Below are positions 53,301 through 62,645 of a stretch of DNA of 64,000 bases, piece after piece. Position numbers and translations under genes: made by a program. The first letter of the stretch is position 1, and each line of letters begins with the position of its first letter. The stretch spans positions 62,001 through 126,000 of the forward strand of contig NZ_ATVN01000002.1 in the NCBI RefSeq assembly GCF_000420745.1. Direction: 5' to 3'. A model generated the notes under the pieces. That model did not search any database, was not told where the DNA came from, and saw nothing but the letters and a program-made list of their open reading frames with translations. Source of the DNA: Pseudorhodobacter ferrugineus DSM 5888 (lineage in GTDB: Bacteria > Pseudomonadota > Alphaproteobacteria > Rhodobacterales > Rhodobacteraceae).

Positions 53301-53826
53301 AACCGCGCGGGCCGAAGGCGGGGCAATGGTGGCCAAAATCGCGGGGTCGGTGTCGTCGAAACAGGAGCGCAAATCGGCGCGGGGCAACCGCTTTGCCTTT
53401 GTGCAACTGTCGGACCCCACAGGCCTGTATGAGGTGACGGTATTTTCCGATACGCTGGAAGCGGCGCGCGATATGCTGGAACCTGGCATGAACGTGGTGC
53501 TGACGGTCGAGGCGACGCTGGAAGGCGAGACGCTGAAGCTGCTGGCACGCGGCGCGCAACCGATTGATTCGGTGGCGGCCGAGGCGGGCGGTGTGGGTGT
53601 GCGCATTCACATTGACCGGATCGAGGCGGCGGCGTCTGTGGCGGCCTTGCTGGCCCGTGTGGCCAAGGACGGTGGGCGCAACCGTGGGGCCGTGACGATT
53701 TGTGTGCCCGATGCCGAGACGGGGCAGGAAATTGATCTGGAATTGCCGCAGGAATACCCCGTGACGCCGCAGGTCAAAGGTGCGCTAAAGGCGATGGGTG
53801 GCGTGGTGATGGTCGAAGAGCTTTAA
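50374..53826 (+). CDS. dnaE: DNA polymerase III alpha subunit
   Basis: The 1150-residue catalytic subunit of the replicative polymerase. The N-terminal PHP domain starts FIHLRTHTEYSLLEGAVP. The polymerase palm has PVGPGRGSGAGSLVAYAL and the catalytic Asp pair in MPDFDIDFCMDRR, the fingers follow, and YGFNKSHAAAYAVVSYQT precedes the tandem HhH region. An OB-fold (ITARAEGGAMVAKIAGSVSS) and tau-binding tail complete it. Length and motifs are normal for DnaE1-type. ATG 50374 is chosen; a TTG two codons earlier is also open. It diverges from xdhA across a 274-base gap. Confidence 0.96.
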   Translation: MSAPRFIHLRTHTEYSLLEGAVPLQALIKLCVEQKMPAVAVTDSNNMFGALEFSTYAAGAGLQPIVGCQVTLAYDPPQPGEKPRIPAPVVLLAQTQAGYMNLMKLNSCLYVGAGGQLPQVSLEQLEAHSLGLICLTGGAEGPVGKLLQTAQMPKARALMERLAAAFEGRLYVELQRHPGAGGRLTEAEQATERGFIEMAYALGLPLVATNDVYFPKAKMYEAHDALICIAEGAYVDQQQPRRRLTPQHYFKTEAEMATLFADLPEALENTVEIARRCAFKVPKHAPILPKFADDEVNELRRQANAGLQARLAVIPHAVSVEEYQARLDFELDIIIGMQFPGYFLIVADFIKWAKDQGIPVGPGRGSGAGSLVAYALTITDLDPLRYSLLFERFLNPERVSMPDFDIDFCMDRREEVIQYVQGKYGRDKVGQIITFGALLSKAAIRDVGRVLQMSYMQVDRLSKMIPVEGVKPVSITKALADEPRLREAAKEEVVARLLDYGQQVEGLLRNASTHAAGVVIGDRPLDELVPLYQDPKSDMPATQFNMKWVEAAGLVKFDFLGLKTLTVIQSALDLLRLRGVDLDIAMIPLDDAKTYELYAAAKTVAVFQVESSGMMDALRRMKPTCIEDIVALVALYRPGPMENIPVYCEVKNGLREIESVHPTIDHLLAETQGIIVYQEQVMQIAQVMGGYSLGGADLLRRAMGKKIAAEMAKERPKFIEGAKATHGVDAKKAGEVFDLLEKFANYGFNKSHAAAYAVVSYQTGYLKANYPVEFMAGVMNCDIHLTDKLAVYKREVDKLGIATIAPSVNASLATFTVREGALVYALGALKNVGVEAMKMIVAGRMTDQGEKPYATLFDLARRVDLKRVGKRPLEMLARAGAFDCLDPNRARVFDALDGLAAYSAAIHEAKTSNQVSLFGDAGEDVPEPRIGSRDDWLPVERLTEEHKAIGFYLSGHPLDDYMAPLKRKGVSTLAEITARAEGGAMVAKIAGSVSSKQERKSARGNRFAFVQLSDPTGLYEVTVFSDTLEAARDMLEPGMNVVLTVEATLEGETLKLLARGAQPIDSVAAEAGGVGVRIHIDRIEAAASVAALLARVAKDGGRNRGAVTICVPDAETGQEIDLELPQEYPVTPQVKGALKAMGGVVMVEEL

Positions 53827-54902
53827 GGCCCCAAGACGCGCCGTGCGAAGAGTTTCGCGATGCTGATCGCCAGCACGATGCGCAAGACATGGTGCAGGGT
53901 GACAAAGACCACGCTGATTTGCAGGCTGAGGGCAATCAGGCTCATTTCCGTGATGCCACCCGGTGCAAAGGCCAGAAAAACGGCGGTGAGTGGCAGACCG
54001 ATGGTCAGGTGCAACGCTTCGGCAAAGACAAAAGCGATGAACAGCGAGGCGGCGGTGGACACCAGCGCAAGCAAGCTGCCGCGCCGCAAGGTGGCCGCCG
54101 CCATGCCCGCAAACCGCGCGCCAAGGCCGGTGCCGACCACGATTTGCGTCATCGCAATGGTCCATGCGGGGGGGACGGCATCGGTCACACCCGTCAGGTG
54201 AAAAATGGCGGATGCCGCCAGTGGCCCCGTCATGATGGCGGCGGGAAAGCGCAAGGCGCGGCCTGCGAAATATCCGCCAATGGCGGCGAGCAGCAGGGCC
54301 GCTATGTCCCATGCCTCGAGCGGGTTGTCAGCCCCTGTCATGGCCACGCCCGCGCTGGACCCGACGGCATGGCCTGTCAGAAAGGCAAAGAGGACGGGCA
54401 CAAAAACGATGGTCAGGATCAGGCGCAGGAATTGCAAAAGGACCAGCAGGGCGACATCGGCCCCCGCCTCTTCGCCCAATGTGACCATTTCCATCAAACC
54501 GCCCGGAACTGCGCCGAAATAGGCGGTTGCAGGCGTCATCCCGCCTTTGCGGTAGATAGCATAGCCGCTGAACTGCGCCACAGGGACAAAGACCACCAAC
54601 GCCAGCAAGCTGGGCCACCAGCCCGCTGCGTCGCGGAAAATTTCGGGGGTGAAGGCCCCGCCGATGGCGACGCCGATGATGGGAATAAAGGACATCCGTA
54701 GGGGTTGGGGCAGGTGAATGGGTTGGCCCAGAACGCGCCACCCCATGATTGCCCAGAACGCCACAACGAGGAGGGAGCCGAGCAGGTAGCCCAAAGGCAA
54801 CCCCAGCGCGTGCCCCGCCATGCCGCCTGCAAGCCCAAGGGCGATGGTCGCGGCCAAGGGGATAGGGAGAAGTGTGGTTTTGCCGATTTGGATGGGTTTC
54901 AT
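53823..54902 (-). CDS. AbrB-family membrane transporter/regulator
   Basis: A 359-residue inner-membrane protein with about ten helices in two repeats: PLGYLLGSLLVVAFWAIMGW, FGAVPGGLMEMVTLGEEAGA in the first and FLAFAPGGITEMSLIALSLQ in the second. The doubled PGG-x-x-E(M) signature defines the AbrB/DUF1113-type family (ammonia-monooxygenase-like annotation is historic). The function is unknown. ATG 54902 (MKPIQIGKTT) is used; the longer open frame upstream has no homology. It ends with a four-base overlap with dnaE, tail to tail. Confidence 0.87.
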   Translation of the reverse strand: MKPIQIGKTTLLPIPLAATIALGLAGGMAGHALGLPLGYLLGSLLVVAFWAIMGWRVLGQPIHLPQPLRMSFIPIIGVAIGGAFTPEIFRDAAGWWPSLLALVVFVPVAQFSGYAIYRKGGMTPATAYFGAVPGGLMEMVTLGEEAGADVALLVLLQFLRLILTIVFVPVLFAFLTGHAVGSSAGVAMTGADNPLEAWDIAALLLAAIGGYFAGRALRFPAAIMTGPLAASAIFHLTGVTDAVPPAWTIAMTQIVVGTGLGARFAGMAAATLRRGSLLALVSTAASLFIAFVFAEALHLTIGLPLTAVFLAFAPGGITEMSLIALSLQISVVFVTLHHVLRIVLAISIAKLFARRVLGP

Positions 54903-54970
54903 GGGCCTGATCTTGTTTGTCCCAAAAGGACCACCCGCAGGGCGAAAAGACAAGCCCCAAGATGCGACGT

Positions 54971-55414
54971 TTACGGTTTGGGCCGCGCCCACCAGCCCAA
55001 GGCAAGGCTTGCCAAGGCTAAGGTTAATGTGATGCCACGGCTGACCATCAACTTATGTGCGGCCACGGCGATTGGGTCGCGCAGATCGCCGAATTGGGTA
55101 AGGCTGTCATATTCGCTGGCCATGGCAATAAGGCAGGCGAACAGCACCGCACCCGCCGCCAATGCCTTGAACCCGCGTGCCCATGCCCCAGCGGTGAGGG
55201 CGGTGATCAGCCAAAGAGCCACGCCGAACAGTTGCACAAGGGCAAAGCCGCCGTCTTGCCACCACCTTGCGCGCAAGATCACGGTGTCAAACACCGGCTC
55301 GCCCACCGTGGTGAATGGGGCCACGGCTGTTGCCGCGAAAAACAGGGTAAGGATGGTGGTGGCCAGCATGGCAAACCGCCAGAGCCATAAACGAAAGCGC
55401 GCCACCGGCGTCAC
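54971..55414 (-). CDS. Hypothetical four-helix membrane protein
   Basis: A 147-residue protein with four hydrophobic segments (FAMLATTILTLFFAATAVAP, FALVQLFGVALWLITALTAG, ALAAGAVLFACLIAM, GITLTLALASLALGWW). I recognise no named family. GTG 55414 overlaps the slyX stop (GTGA), so it is coupled to slyX. An alternative GTG at 55405 is possible. Confidence 0.65.
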   Translation of the reverse strand: MTPVARFRLWLWRFAMLATTILTLFFAATAVAPFTTVGEPVFDTVILRARWWQDGGFALVQLFGVALWLITALTAGAWARGFKALAAGAVLFACLIAMASEYDSLTQFGDLRDPIAVAAHKLMVSRGITLTLALASLALGWWARPKP

Positions 55415-55608
55415 CAATGCGGGGGGCGCTGGTCGGTCAGCACGGCACCGCCTTCATCGGGGCCGGACATGCGGTCCAGCATATGCGCCATGCGGCGGGT
55501 CAGGCGGTCAATCTCATCCGCTTGGCGCGCCACGATGTCGGACAAATCCTCGACCGTGCGGGTCAGATGCGCCACGCGTTCCTCGATTGCGTCAATCCGT
55601 TCGGTCAT
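55411..55608 (-). CDS. slyX: SlyX-family protein
   Basis: A 65-residue coiled-coil protein: MTERIDAIEERVAHLTRTVE continues as heptads to RRMAHMLDRM, and the tail ends QRPPHW, the conserved SlyX C-terminus. The function is not established. The start ATG 55608 has GGAGTGG upstream. The open frame runs further upstream but antisense to hisS. Confidence 0.9.
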   Translation of the reverse strand: MTERIDAIEERVAHLTRTVEDLSDIVARQADEIDRLTRRMAHMLDRMSGPDEGGAVLTDQRPPHW

Positions 55609-55682
55609 CTGCCACTCCTCTCCTTGCCGCGCCTGCATCCATCCGCTACACCGCGCGGGCATAAGCTGCAAAGGGTTTCCCG

Positions 55683-57371
55683 ATGGCCAAAGACAAACAA
55701 CCCCGTAAACCGCGCGCTGAAACGCCCAAGGGCTTTCGCGATTATTTCGGTGCGGATGTGATTGAGCGCCGCGATATGCTGGCGAAAATCTCTGACGTGT
55801 ATGAGCGCTATGGGTTTGATCCGCTGGAAACCAGTGCAGTGGAGACGGTCGAGGCGCTGGGCAAGTTTCTGCCCGATGTGGACCGCCCGAACGAGGGCGT
55901 GTTTGGTTGGCAGGATGAGGATGGCGATTGGCTGGCGCTGCGTTACGACCTGACCGCCCCTTTGGCGCGGGTGGCAGCACAGTTTCGCAATGATCTGCCC
56001 ACGCCGTACCGCCGCTATGCCTTTGGCCCCGTGTGGCGCAATGAAAAACCCGGTCCGGGGCGGTTTAGGCAGTTTTATCAATGCGATGCCGATACGGTTG
56101 GCGCGCCATCTGTGGCCGCGGACGCCGAGATTTGCGCGATGCTGTCGGATGCGCTGGAAGAGGTGGGGATTGAGCGGGGCGACTATGAGATTAAGATAAA
56201 CAACCGCAAAGTGTTGAACGGCGTTCTGCAAGCTGCGGAACTGTTGACCCCTGCAGATCCCAATCTCTTTGAGGCAGAGCGTGGCATCGTACTTCGGGCA
56301 ATCGATAAACTCGATAGGCTAGGAATAAACGGTGTTCGGGAGCTTTTGGGACCCGGCAGGAAAGATATTAGCGGCGACTTTACTAAGGGCGCCGGGCTCA
56401 ATGAACTGCAAATTGAAAAAATAATGGGCTTCGTTGGAGCCTTCGATTTGGTCTACGACCGTCTCGGTCGTGAGGCGCTCCGCGCAAGCGATGAAGGTGA
56501 TGAGGAACGGGCCAATCGCCTTCATCACGCGCGATACTCGGTTGCCGGTCCGACCAAGTCTTCTGGGGACTATTCTTACGCAAGACACATTTGGAATCGA
56601 CGGATGATTGACCATTTGCGCGATTTAGTTGGCGGGACTGATGCCGGTTGGGAAGGCGTAAATGAACTTTCAGAGATATACGATATTCTTTGTGCGCAAG
56701 GTTACACCGATGCGCGCTTCTCCATCGACCCCTCAGTCGTGCGCGGCCTCGGCTATTACACTGGCCCCGTTTATGAGGCTGAACTGACCTTTGAAATCCT
56801 TGACGAAAAGGGCCGCAAGCGCCAATTCGGCTCGGTTGCGGGCGGGGGGCGCTATGATGATTTGGTCAAGCGCTTTACCGGACAAGCGGTGCCAGCCACC
56901 GGCGTTTCCATTGGCGTTGATCGGTTGCTCGCAGCCCTGCGCGCCAAAAAGCTGGAACGCGGTGAGGCGGAAACCGTGGCCGCGGGTCCTGTGGTTGTGA
57001 CCGTGATGGACCGCGACCGGATGGCGGATTACATGGCGATGGTGGGCGATTTGCGCCGCGCGGGTATTCGCGCGGAAATGTATCTGGGCAACCCCAAGAA
57101 TTTCGGCAACCAGTTGAAATACGCCGATAAACGCGGCAGTCCGATTGCGATTATCCAAGGCGGGGATGAGGCGGCAAAGGGCGTGGTTGACTTAAAAAAC
57201 CTTGTTCTTGGCGCAGTTATTGCGAAAAGCGCAACGCTTGAAGAATGGAAGGACCGTCCCGCTCAGGAGACTGTCAAAGTCGTTGACCTTGTGGCGGCTG
57301 TCCAAAAAATGTTGCAAGAAATTGGGTCTTTGAAAAGCATCTTGAGCAATGCGAGCAAGAATGACGATTAA
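55683..57371 (+). CDS. hisS: Histidyl-tRNA synthetase, apparently mosaic
   Basis: A class II synthetase of 562 residues; alphaproteobacterial homologues I recall are nearer 500. Motif 1 ([11 protein letters not shown]), the histidine A loop ([20 protein letters not shown]), motif 2 ([20 protein letters not shown]) and motif 3 ([11 protein letters not shown]) are intact. Two stretches, about 56195-56745 (residues about 172-355) and 57185-57371, are AT-richer and use codons such as ATA and CTA that are rare in the rest of the gene; the first also contains extra residues. It starts the run hisS-hisZ-hisG and its end overlaps hisZ by 11 bases. Confidence 0.93.
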   Translation: MAKDKQPRKPRAETPKGFRDYFGADVIERRDMLAKISDVYERYGFDPLETSAVETVEALGKFLPDVDRPNEGVFGWQDEDGDWLALRYDLTAPLARVAAQFRNDLPTPYRRYAFGPVWRNEKPGPGRFRQFYQCDADTVGAPSVAADAEICAMLSDALEEVGIERGDYEIKINNRKVLNGVLQAAELLTPADPNLFEAERGIVLRAIDKLDRLGINGVRELLGPGRKDISGDFTKGAGLNELQIEKIMGFVGAFDLVYDRLGREALRASDEGDEERANRLHHARYSVAGPTKSSGDYSYARHIWNRRMIDHLRDLVGGTDAGWEGVNELSEIYDILCAQGYTDARFSIDPSVVRGLGYYTGPVYEAELTFEILDEKGRKRQFGSVAGGGRYDDLVKRFTGQAVPATGVSIGVDRLLAALRAKKLERGEAETVAAGPVVVTVMDRDRMADYMAMVGDLRRAGIRAEMYLGNPKNFGNQLKYADKRGSPIAIIQGGDEAAKGVVDLKNLVLGAVIAKSATLEEWKDRPAQETVKVVDLVAAVQKMLQEIGSLKSILSNASKNDD

Positions 57372-58464
57372 TCGCGCGGCGATACGGGCCGAAGCCGAGG
57401 CGCTGTTTACCGCGTTCAAGGCGGCAGGGGCGCAGGCAGTAGAGGCGGATACGCTGCTGCCTGCCGAAACGCTGCTGGACCTTTACGGCGAGGATATTCG
57501 CGCGCGGGCCTATGTAACATCGGACCCGTTGCGCGGTGAAATGATGCTGCGGCCCGATTTCACTGTGCCTGTGGTGCAGGCGCATATGAACGGCGGAGCC
57601 GAGCCTGCGCGGTACTGCTATATTGGCGAGGTTTACCGCAAACAAGACCACCTTGGACCGCGCGCGAGCGAGTATTTGCAAGTGGGGTTTGAGCTGTTTG
57701 ACCGCGTGGCCCCCGAGGCGGCGGATGCGGAACTGTTTGCGCTGTTTCATGGCTTGCTTGCCCCGTTGGGGTTGCGGCCTGCAACGGGCGATATCGGGAT
57801 TTTGATGGCGGCGGTGAACGGGCTGACAACGACGGATCGTCGCAAGGCCGCGCTGTTGCGCCATATCTGGCGGCCCGCGCGGTTTCGCAAGCTGTTGGAC
57901 CGATTTTCGGGGCGCGCGGCGGTGCCACAGGCGCGGGCGGATATGCTGGCTCGCTTGGGGTCGGACACGCCGGATGCGTTGATCGCGGCGGCGGGGCCGA
58001 TGACCGGCTTGCGGTCGGAGGATGAGATTGCCGCGCGGGTGGCAGGGCTGATCGAGGATGCCGAGACGCCTGCGCTGAAGGCACCCGAGGCGGCGTTGCT
58101 GTATGATTTGCTGACGTTGCAAGCGCCGGCGCGGGCGGCGCTGTCACATCTGCGCGGAATTACCTTTATGATGCCCGCGATTGAACCTGCGGTGGACCGT
58201 TTTGCCACGCGGCTGGATGCGCTGGAACGGCACGGGATTAACCCGTCTGACCTGCCGTTTGCGGCAAGCCATGGGCGGACCTCGATGGAATATTACGATG
58301 GGTTCGTGTTCAGTTTTCACGGGGCTGGGGATGGGCCTGCGGTGGCCACAGGCGGGCGCTATGACGCGCTGACGGCGGTGCTGGGGCAAGGGCGGTCCAT
58401 TCCGGCAGTGGGGGGGATCATTCGCCCCGCGCTGGTGGCGGCTGTGCGCGAGGGGTTGGTATGA
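57361..58464 (+). CDS. hisZ: ATP phosphoribosyltransferase regulatory subunit
   Basis: A 367-residue HisRS paralogue that activates short HisG and does not charge tRNA. It has the class II core ([41 protein letters not shown] in part, and [12 protein letters not shown]) but no anticodon-binding domain. ATG 57361 (MTINRAAIR) lies inside the last codons of hisS. Its stop overlaps hisG by ATGA. The hisZ and short hisG pairing is internally consistent. Confidence 0.92.
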   Translation: MTINRAAIRAEAEALFTAFKAAGAQAVEADTLLPAETLLDLYGEDIRARAYVTSDPLRGEMMLRPDFTVPVVQAHMNGGAEPARYCYIGEVYRKQDHLGPRASEYLQVGFELFDRVAPEAADAELFALFHGLLAPLGLRPATGDIGILMAAVNGLTTTDRRKAALLRHIWRPARFRKLLDRFSGRAAVPQARADMLARLGSDTPDALIAAAGPMTGLRSEDEIAARVAGLIEDAETPALKAPEAALLYDLLTLQAPARAALSHLRGITFMMPAIEPAVDRFATRLDALERHGINPSDLPFAASHGRTSMEYYDGFVFSFHGAGDGPAVATGGRYDALTAVLGQGRSIPAVGGIIRPALVAAVREGLV

Positions 58465-59165
58465 GCCTGAAAATCGGGGTGCCGTCCAAGGGGCGGCTGA
58501 TGGAAAAGACCTTTGACTGGTTTGGTGCGCGCGGCGTGGTAATGGCGCGGTCGGGGTCGGACCGCGAATATGCGGGCGCGGTTGAAGGTATTGCGGGCGT
58601 GGAGCTGGTGCTGCTGTCGGCGGGGGAAATTCCGCGTGAATTGGCGGCGGGGCGCATTCATTTGGGGGTCACGGGGTCGGACCTTGTGCGCGACAAGCTG
58701 GCGGATTGGGAGGCGCAGGTGGTGGAACTGGCGGGCCTTGGGTTTGGCCATGCCGACCTGATTATCGCGGTGCCTGTGGCGTGGATTGATGTGGATACGG
58801 TCGATGATTTGGACGCGGCGGCGGCGGCGTTTCGGCGTGCGCATGGGTTTCGGTTACGGATTGCGACGAAATACCATCGGCTTGTGCGCGAGTTTTTGAC
58901 CGAACAGGGTGTGGCCGATTACCAATTGGTGGACAGCCAAGGGGCGACCGAGGGTACGGTGAAAAACCTGACAGCGGAAGCGATTGCCGATATTACATCA
59001 TCGGGCGAGACGTTGCGGGCCAACCATTTGAAGATTTTATCTGACGGGTTGGTGCATGCCAGCCAAGCGACTTTGTTTGCGGCGCGCGGGGCGGAGTGGG
59101 ATGCCGACACGCGGACGACGCTGGCGGTTTTGGCGGCGCAATTGGGTGTGGTGGCCGAGGTTTAA
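58461..59165 (+). CDS. hisG: ATP phosphoribosyltransferase, short form
   Basis: The first enzyme of histidine synthesis, joining ATP and PRPP. It is 234 residues, the short HisG form without the C-terminal regulatory domain, and so depends on HisZ. It shows IGVPSKGRLMEKT at the N-terminus, LHLGVTGSDLVRD-type binding (HLGVTGSD) and the PRPP loop LVDSQGATEGTVKNL. It is translationally coupled to hisZ. Confidence 0.94.
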   Translation: MSLKIGVPSKGRLMEKTFDWFGARGVVMARSGSDREYAGAVEGIAGVELVLLSAGEIPRELAAGRIHLGVTGSDLVRDKLADWEAQVVELAGLGFGHADLIIAVPVAWIDVDTVDDLDAAAAAFRRAHGFRLRIATKYHRLVREFLTEQGVADYQLVDSQGATEGTVKNLTAEAIADITSSGETLRANHLKILSDGLVHASQATLFAARGAEWDADTRTTLAVLAAQLGVVAEV

Positions 59166-59291
59166 GGCGCCGCACAAGGGCTTCTCCCGCCATTCGTTGA
59201 CGGGCCTTTGGCCCATCGCCTCAAAATTGGTAAAACCTAAAGCGCAAGCGCTGCGAAACTTCTGAAAACCATAACGCGGTCGGATTGACAG

Positions 59292-59723
59292 TTAACGCAG
59301 CCCTATATCTGCCAAAGCACGGGCGAGTTCGGGGGGCAGCGCCTCTTCGGCTTTGCGGCCTTTGGGCAGGTCGCGGGGGGCATCCTCGACCGTCAGATAG
59401 CGCCAGCCTTGGAACGGGCGGCGAGGGGCGGGTTCGGTGCGGTGGATTTCGGGGTTCAGCACCAATGCACAGCGCAAAATGCCATCCTCGCCGCGCCGTT
59501 CCTCAAAGTTCGTGATGTTTTGGCGCGCCAGAATGACGCCTTTGAATACCCAATAGAGCGAGCCGCCGTTCAGCACCTCGGCCTCACGTTTCGGCCACAT
59601 GCGGGTGATGTGGCGCGGCAAATTGTCAGGCCACAGCTTGCGGCGCATATCTTGCCACGTGGCCAGTTCCTCGACGGTTTCGGTGCCGACGCAGAGTTTC
59701 AACAGGTTAACGGTATCTGCCAC
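59292..59723 (-). CDS. DUF1489 family protein
   Basis: A 143-residue soluble protein: VNLLKLCVGTETVEELATWQ, then RHITRMWPKREAEVL and SLYWVFKGVILARQNITNFE, the DUF1489 pattern widespread in alphaproteobacteria. The function is unknown. GTG 59723 (VADTVNLLKL) has GGGGGA closely upstream and matches the family start; an earlier GTG at 59741 would add six residues. It diverges from nrdJ. Confidence 0.85.
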   Translation of the reverse strand: MADTVNLLKLCVGTETVEELATWQDMRRKLWPDNLPRHITRMWPKREAEVLNGGSLYWVFKGVILARQNITNFEERRGEDGILRCALVLNPEIHRTEPAPRRPFQGWRYLTVEDAPRDLPKGRKAEEALPPELARALADIGLR

Positions 59724-59810
59724 GATTCCCCCTTGGGCCACCCCATGTGTGTTAACCCGAATTTAACCTTTTGGGTGGGCGGGACAAGGGGCGGGCCACA
59801 AAAGCCTGCG

Positions 59811-59839
59811 TTGACCTTGGTGCCCTACCGGCCTATCTT
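59811..59839 (+). promoter_or_regulatory. Putative sigma-70 promoter of nrdJ
   Basis: TTGACC (59811-59816), a 17-base spacer, TATCTT (59834-59839), about 60 bases before the nrdJ ATG. Spacing and hexamers fit a housekeeping promoter. No cobalamin riboswitch-like structure is seen in the short leader. Confidence 0.55.
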
Positions 59840-59898
59840 GTGTATTCGCGCGTGAGCACCCCCAATATACACATCATTCTGCCTAAAAGGACCGCCCT

Positions 59899-62160
59899 AT
59901 GTCCCGTTTTTCTGCCCCCATCGCCGAGGCCATTTGGGATATGAAATATCGCCTGAAAGCCCAAGACGGCACGCCCATTGACGGGTCGGTCGAGGATACA
60001 TGGCGCCGTATTGCCCGCGCGCTGGCCGCGCCCGAGGCCGAGCCTGCAAAATGGGAAGAGGCGTTTTATAACGCCTTGGACGGGTTCAAATATTTGCCAG
60101 CAGGCCGGATTACGGCAGGGGCAGGGACGGACCGTTCGGTGACGCTGTTCAACTGCTTTGTCATGGGCACGGTGCCCGATGATATGGGCGGGATTTTCGA
60201 GATGCTGAAAGAGGCCGCGCTGACCATGCAGCAAGGCGGCGGCATTGGTTACGATTTCAGCACGATCCGGCCCAAAGGGGCGGAAGTGAAGGGCGTGGCG
60301 GCCGATGCTTCGGGGCCCTTGTCGTTCATGGATGTTTGGGATGCGATGTGCCGCACGATCATGTCGGCGGGGTCGCGCAGGGGGGCCATGATGGCCACCA
60401 TGCGCTGCGATCACCCCGATATCGAGGCGTTTATTGCGGCGAAAAAAGACCCCGCACGGCTGCGGATGTTCAACCTTTCGGTGCTGGTGACCGACCCGTT
60501 CATGGATGCGGTCAAGGCGGATGGCGCGTGGGATTTGGTGTTTGCGGGCCGCGTGTACCAAACCGTGCAAGCCCGCGATCTGTGGAACAAGATCATGCGC
60601 AACACGTTTGATTTTGCCGAACCGGGGGTGATTTTCATTGACCGGATCAACACGGCCAACAACCTGAATTATGTGGAAACGATTGCCGCGACGAACCCGT
60701 GTGGCGAGCAACCCTTGCCGCCTTATGGGGCGTGTTTGCTGGGGTCGATCAACCTTGCCACGCTGGTCACCGACCCGTTTGAGGCAGGGGCGCGGCTGGA
60801 CCCTGCGGCGTTGGACAGCCTTGTGCGCCTTGCCGTGCGGATGATGGACAATGTGGTGGATGCCAGCCGTTTCCCCTTGCCCCAACAGGCCGAAGAGGCG
60901 CGCAACAAGCGGCGGATCGGGCTGGGGGTCACGGGCCTTGCCGATGCGTTGTTGATGCTGGGCCAGCGCTATGGGTCGGCCCCAGCGGCGGCGCAAACCG
61001 AGGCGTGGATGAAGGCGATTGCGCGGGCGGCCTATTTGGCGAGCGTGGATTTGGCGCGCGAAAAGGGCGCGTTTCCGTTGTTTGATGCGGATAAGTATCT
61101 GGCATCCGGCAATATGATGGCGATGGATGATGACGTGCGCGATGCCATTCGCACGCATGGTATTCGCAACGCTTTGCTGACGTCCATCGCGCCGACCGGC
61201 ACAATCAGCCTGTATGCGGGCAATGTCAGTTCGGGGATCGAGCCGGTATTTGCCTATGCCTATACCCGCAAGGTTTTGCAAAAGGATGGCAGCCGGACCG
61301 AGGAAGAAGTGGTTGATTACGCCGTGCGTTTGTGGCGCGAGCTGAAGGGCGATGCGCCTTTGCCGGATTATTTCGTCAACGCGCAAACCTTGCCACCTTT
61401 GGACCATGTGCGCATGCAGGCGGCGGCGCAAAAATGGATCGACAGCAGCATTTCCAAGACCATCAATTGCCCCGAAGACATCAGCTTTGAGGATTTCAAA
61501 GAGGTCTATATGGAGGCGTGGGATAGTGGCTGCAAAGGCTGCACCACTTACCGCCCCAATGATGTGACAGGGTCGGTTCTGTCGGTCAATTCCGCGTCGG
61601 ATTCGGCCCCCGAGGTCGATGACGGCGCCGAAGTGGTCTATTTGACGGAACCCTTGGACCGCCCCGCATCGCTGGAAGGCGCGACCTATAAGGTGAAATG
61701 GCCGGGGTCGGAACATGCGCTGTATATCACCATCAATGACATCATAATCTCAAACCATCGCCGCCCGTTCGAGGTGTTTATCAACTCCAAGAATATGGAG
61801 CATTTCGCCTGGACCGTGGCCCTGACCCGCATGATTTCGGCGGTGTTCCGGCGTGGGGGCGATGTTTCGTTCGTGGTGGAGGAGCTGAAAGCCGTGTTTG
61901 ATCCGCGTGGCGGGGCATGGGTTGAAGGGCGTTACATCCCGTCGATTTTGGCGGCGATCGGTGGGGTTATTGAACGGCATTTGGTCGCGATCGGGTTCAT
62001 CGCAGGCGAAGGTATGGGGTTGAAATCCGACCCGCAGGCCGAAATTGTGTCAATGGGCGCGTTACGGGGCAAATCCTGTTCATCTTGCGGCAGCTATGAA
62101 TTGCGGATGGTCGAAGGTTGCATGACCTGTGCGGATTGTGGATTCTCGAAATGCGGGTGA
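59899..62160 (+). CDS. nrdJ: Adenosylcobalamin-dependent (class II) ribonucleotide reductase
   Basis: A 753-residue enzyme that reduces ribonucleotides to deoxyribonucleotides, using coenzyme B12 to make the thiyl radical. Active-site Cys are in SVTLFNCFVMGT, NPCGEQPLPPYGACLLGSIN (with the Asn, Glu and Cys of the barrel). The C-terminus carries Cys pairs (CSSCGSYELR and CMTCADCGFSKC) for re-reduction. No class I subunits are adjacent. Dependence on B12 implies cobalamin synthesis or uptake elsewhere. It is followed by a strong terminator. Confidence 0.95.
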   Translation: MSRFSAPIAEAIWDMKYRLKAQDGTPIDGSVEDTWRRIARALAAPEAEPAKWEEAFYNALDGFKYLPAGRITAGAGTDRSVTLFNCFVMGTVPDDMGGIFEMLKEAALTMQQGGGIGYDFSTIRPKGAEVKGVAADASGPLSFMDVWDAMCRTIMSAGSRRGAMMATMRCDHPDIEAFIAAKKDPARLRMFNLSVLVTDPFMDAVKADGAWDLVFAGRVYQTVQARDLWNKIMRNTFDFAEPGVIFIDRINTANNLNYVETIAATNPCGEQPLPPYGACLLGSINLATLVTDPFEAGARLDPAALDSLVRLAVRMMDNVVDASRFPLPQQAEEARNKRRIGLGVTGLADALLMLGQRYGSAPAAAQTEAWMKAIARAAYLASVDLAREKGAFPLFDADKYLASGNMMAMDDDVRDAIRTHGIRNALLTSIAPTGTISLYAGNVSSGIEPVFAYAYTRKVLQKDGSRTEEEVVDYAVRLWRELKGDAPLPDYFVNAQTLPPLDHVRMQAAAQKWIDSSISKTINCPEDISFEDFKEVYMEAWDSGCKGCTTYRPNDVTGSVLSVNSASDSAPEVDDGAEVVYLTEPLDRPASLEGATYKVKWPGSEHALYITINDIIISNHRRPFEVFINSKNMEHFAWTVALTRMISAVFRRGGDVSFVVEELKAVFDPRGGAWVEGRYIPSILAAIGGVIERHLVAIGFIAGEGMGLKSDPQAEIVSMGALRGKSCSSCGSYELRMVEGCMTCADCGFSKCG

Positions 62161-62244
62161 CGGGTAGGTGGCTTACTGTCAGACACTGTAAATAACTGCC
62201 ATTAACCCCACTTTTCTGCCATTGGGGCACATAAAAACTGCCAT

Positions 62245-62275
62245 CGCCCGCCGTCCTGGCGGGCGTTTTATTTTA
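62245..62275 (+). terminator. Rho-independent terminator after nrdJ
   Basis: CGCCCGCC, loop GTCCT, GGCGGGCG, followed by TTTTATTTTA. A perfect eight-base stem and T-rich tail 85 bases past the nrdJ stop. Confidence 0.85.
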
Positions 62276-62645
62276 TAATCATAGGCTTAATTGATTATCG
62301 CAGACGCGATCGCCAGATGCCCGAACGAGCGGCTAGCGCGACCCGCTCCCATTGACTGGGACGCCCAACCCCGGCAGGTACACGACAGACCCGGGTCTTT
62401 TCACACCAACCTCATCACCTGCACCAAAAGCGCGGTGACTTGACGCCGCCTTGTGCGACGCCGGAACGAAAGGCTCACCCATGTCCCAGCAGGCTGGATC
62501 GTCGGGGCCGCCAGCAATCAAGATATGATCGACAAGCCAAGACTCCAAGCCACGGCCCTAGGCCCAGATATTGACCTAGATCTGATCCATTTGCACAACG
62601 ACGCCAGCGGTCAGGAACAACCCAGCCATCGGGATGTGACACCTA
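62276..62645. other. Non-coding or degraded stretch before the IS remnants
   Basis: No convincing gene. A minus-strand frame at 62333-62548 (71 residues, beginning MESWLVDHILIAGGPDDPAC) has protein-like composition but no start context, and I recognise no family; it could be gene debris interrupted by insertion events. The CTAG at 62643-62646 borders the following IS-like end. Confidence 0.4.

Noticed and set aside
50881-53610. Very long minus-strand open frame opposite dnaE (909 codons)
   Set aside because: It is a high-GC antisense shadow of dnaE, with His/Arg-rich composition and no motifs.
59840-59898. NrdR box or cobalamin riboswitch upstream of nrdJ
   Set aside because: CCCCAATATACACA only weakly resembles an NrdR site and no second box follows; the leader is too short and lacks the conserved B12-box for a cobalamin riboswitch.
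62333-62548. Minus-strand open frame of 71 residues as a real gene
   Set aside because: There is no ribosome site, no recognised family, and it lies in degraded sequence beside IS remnants.
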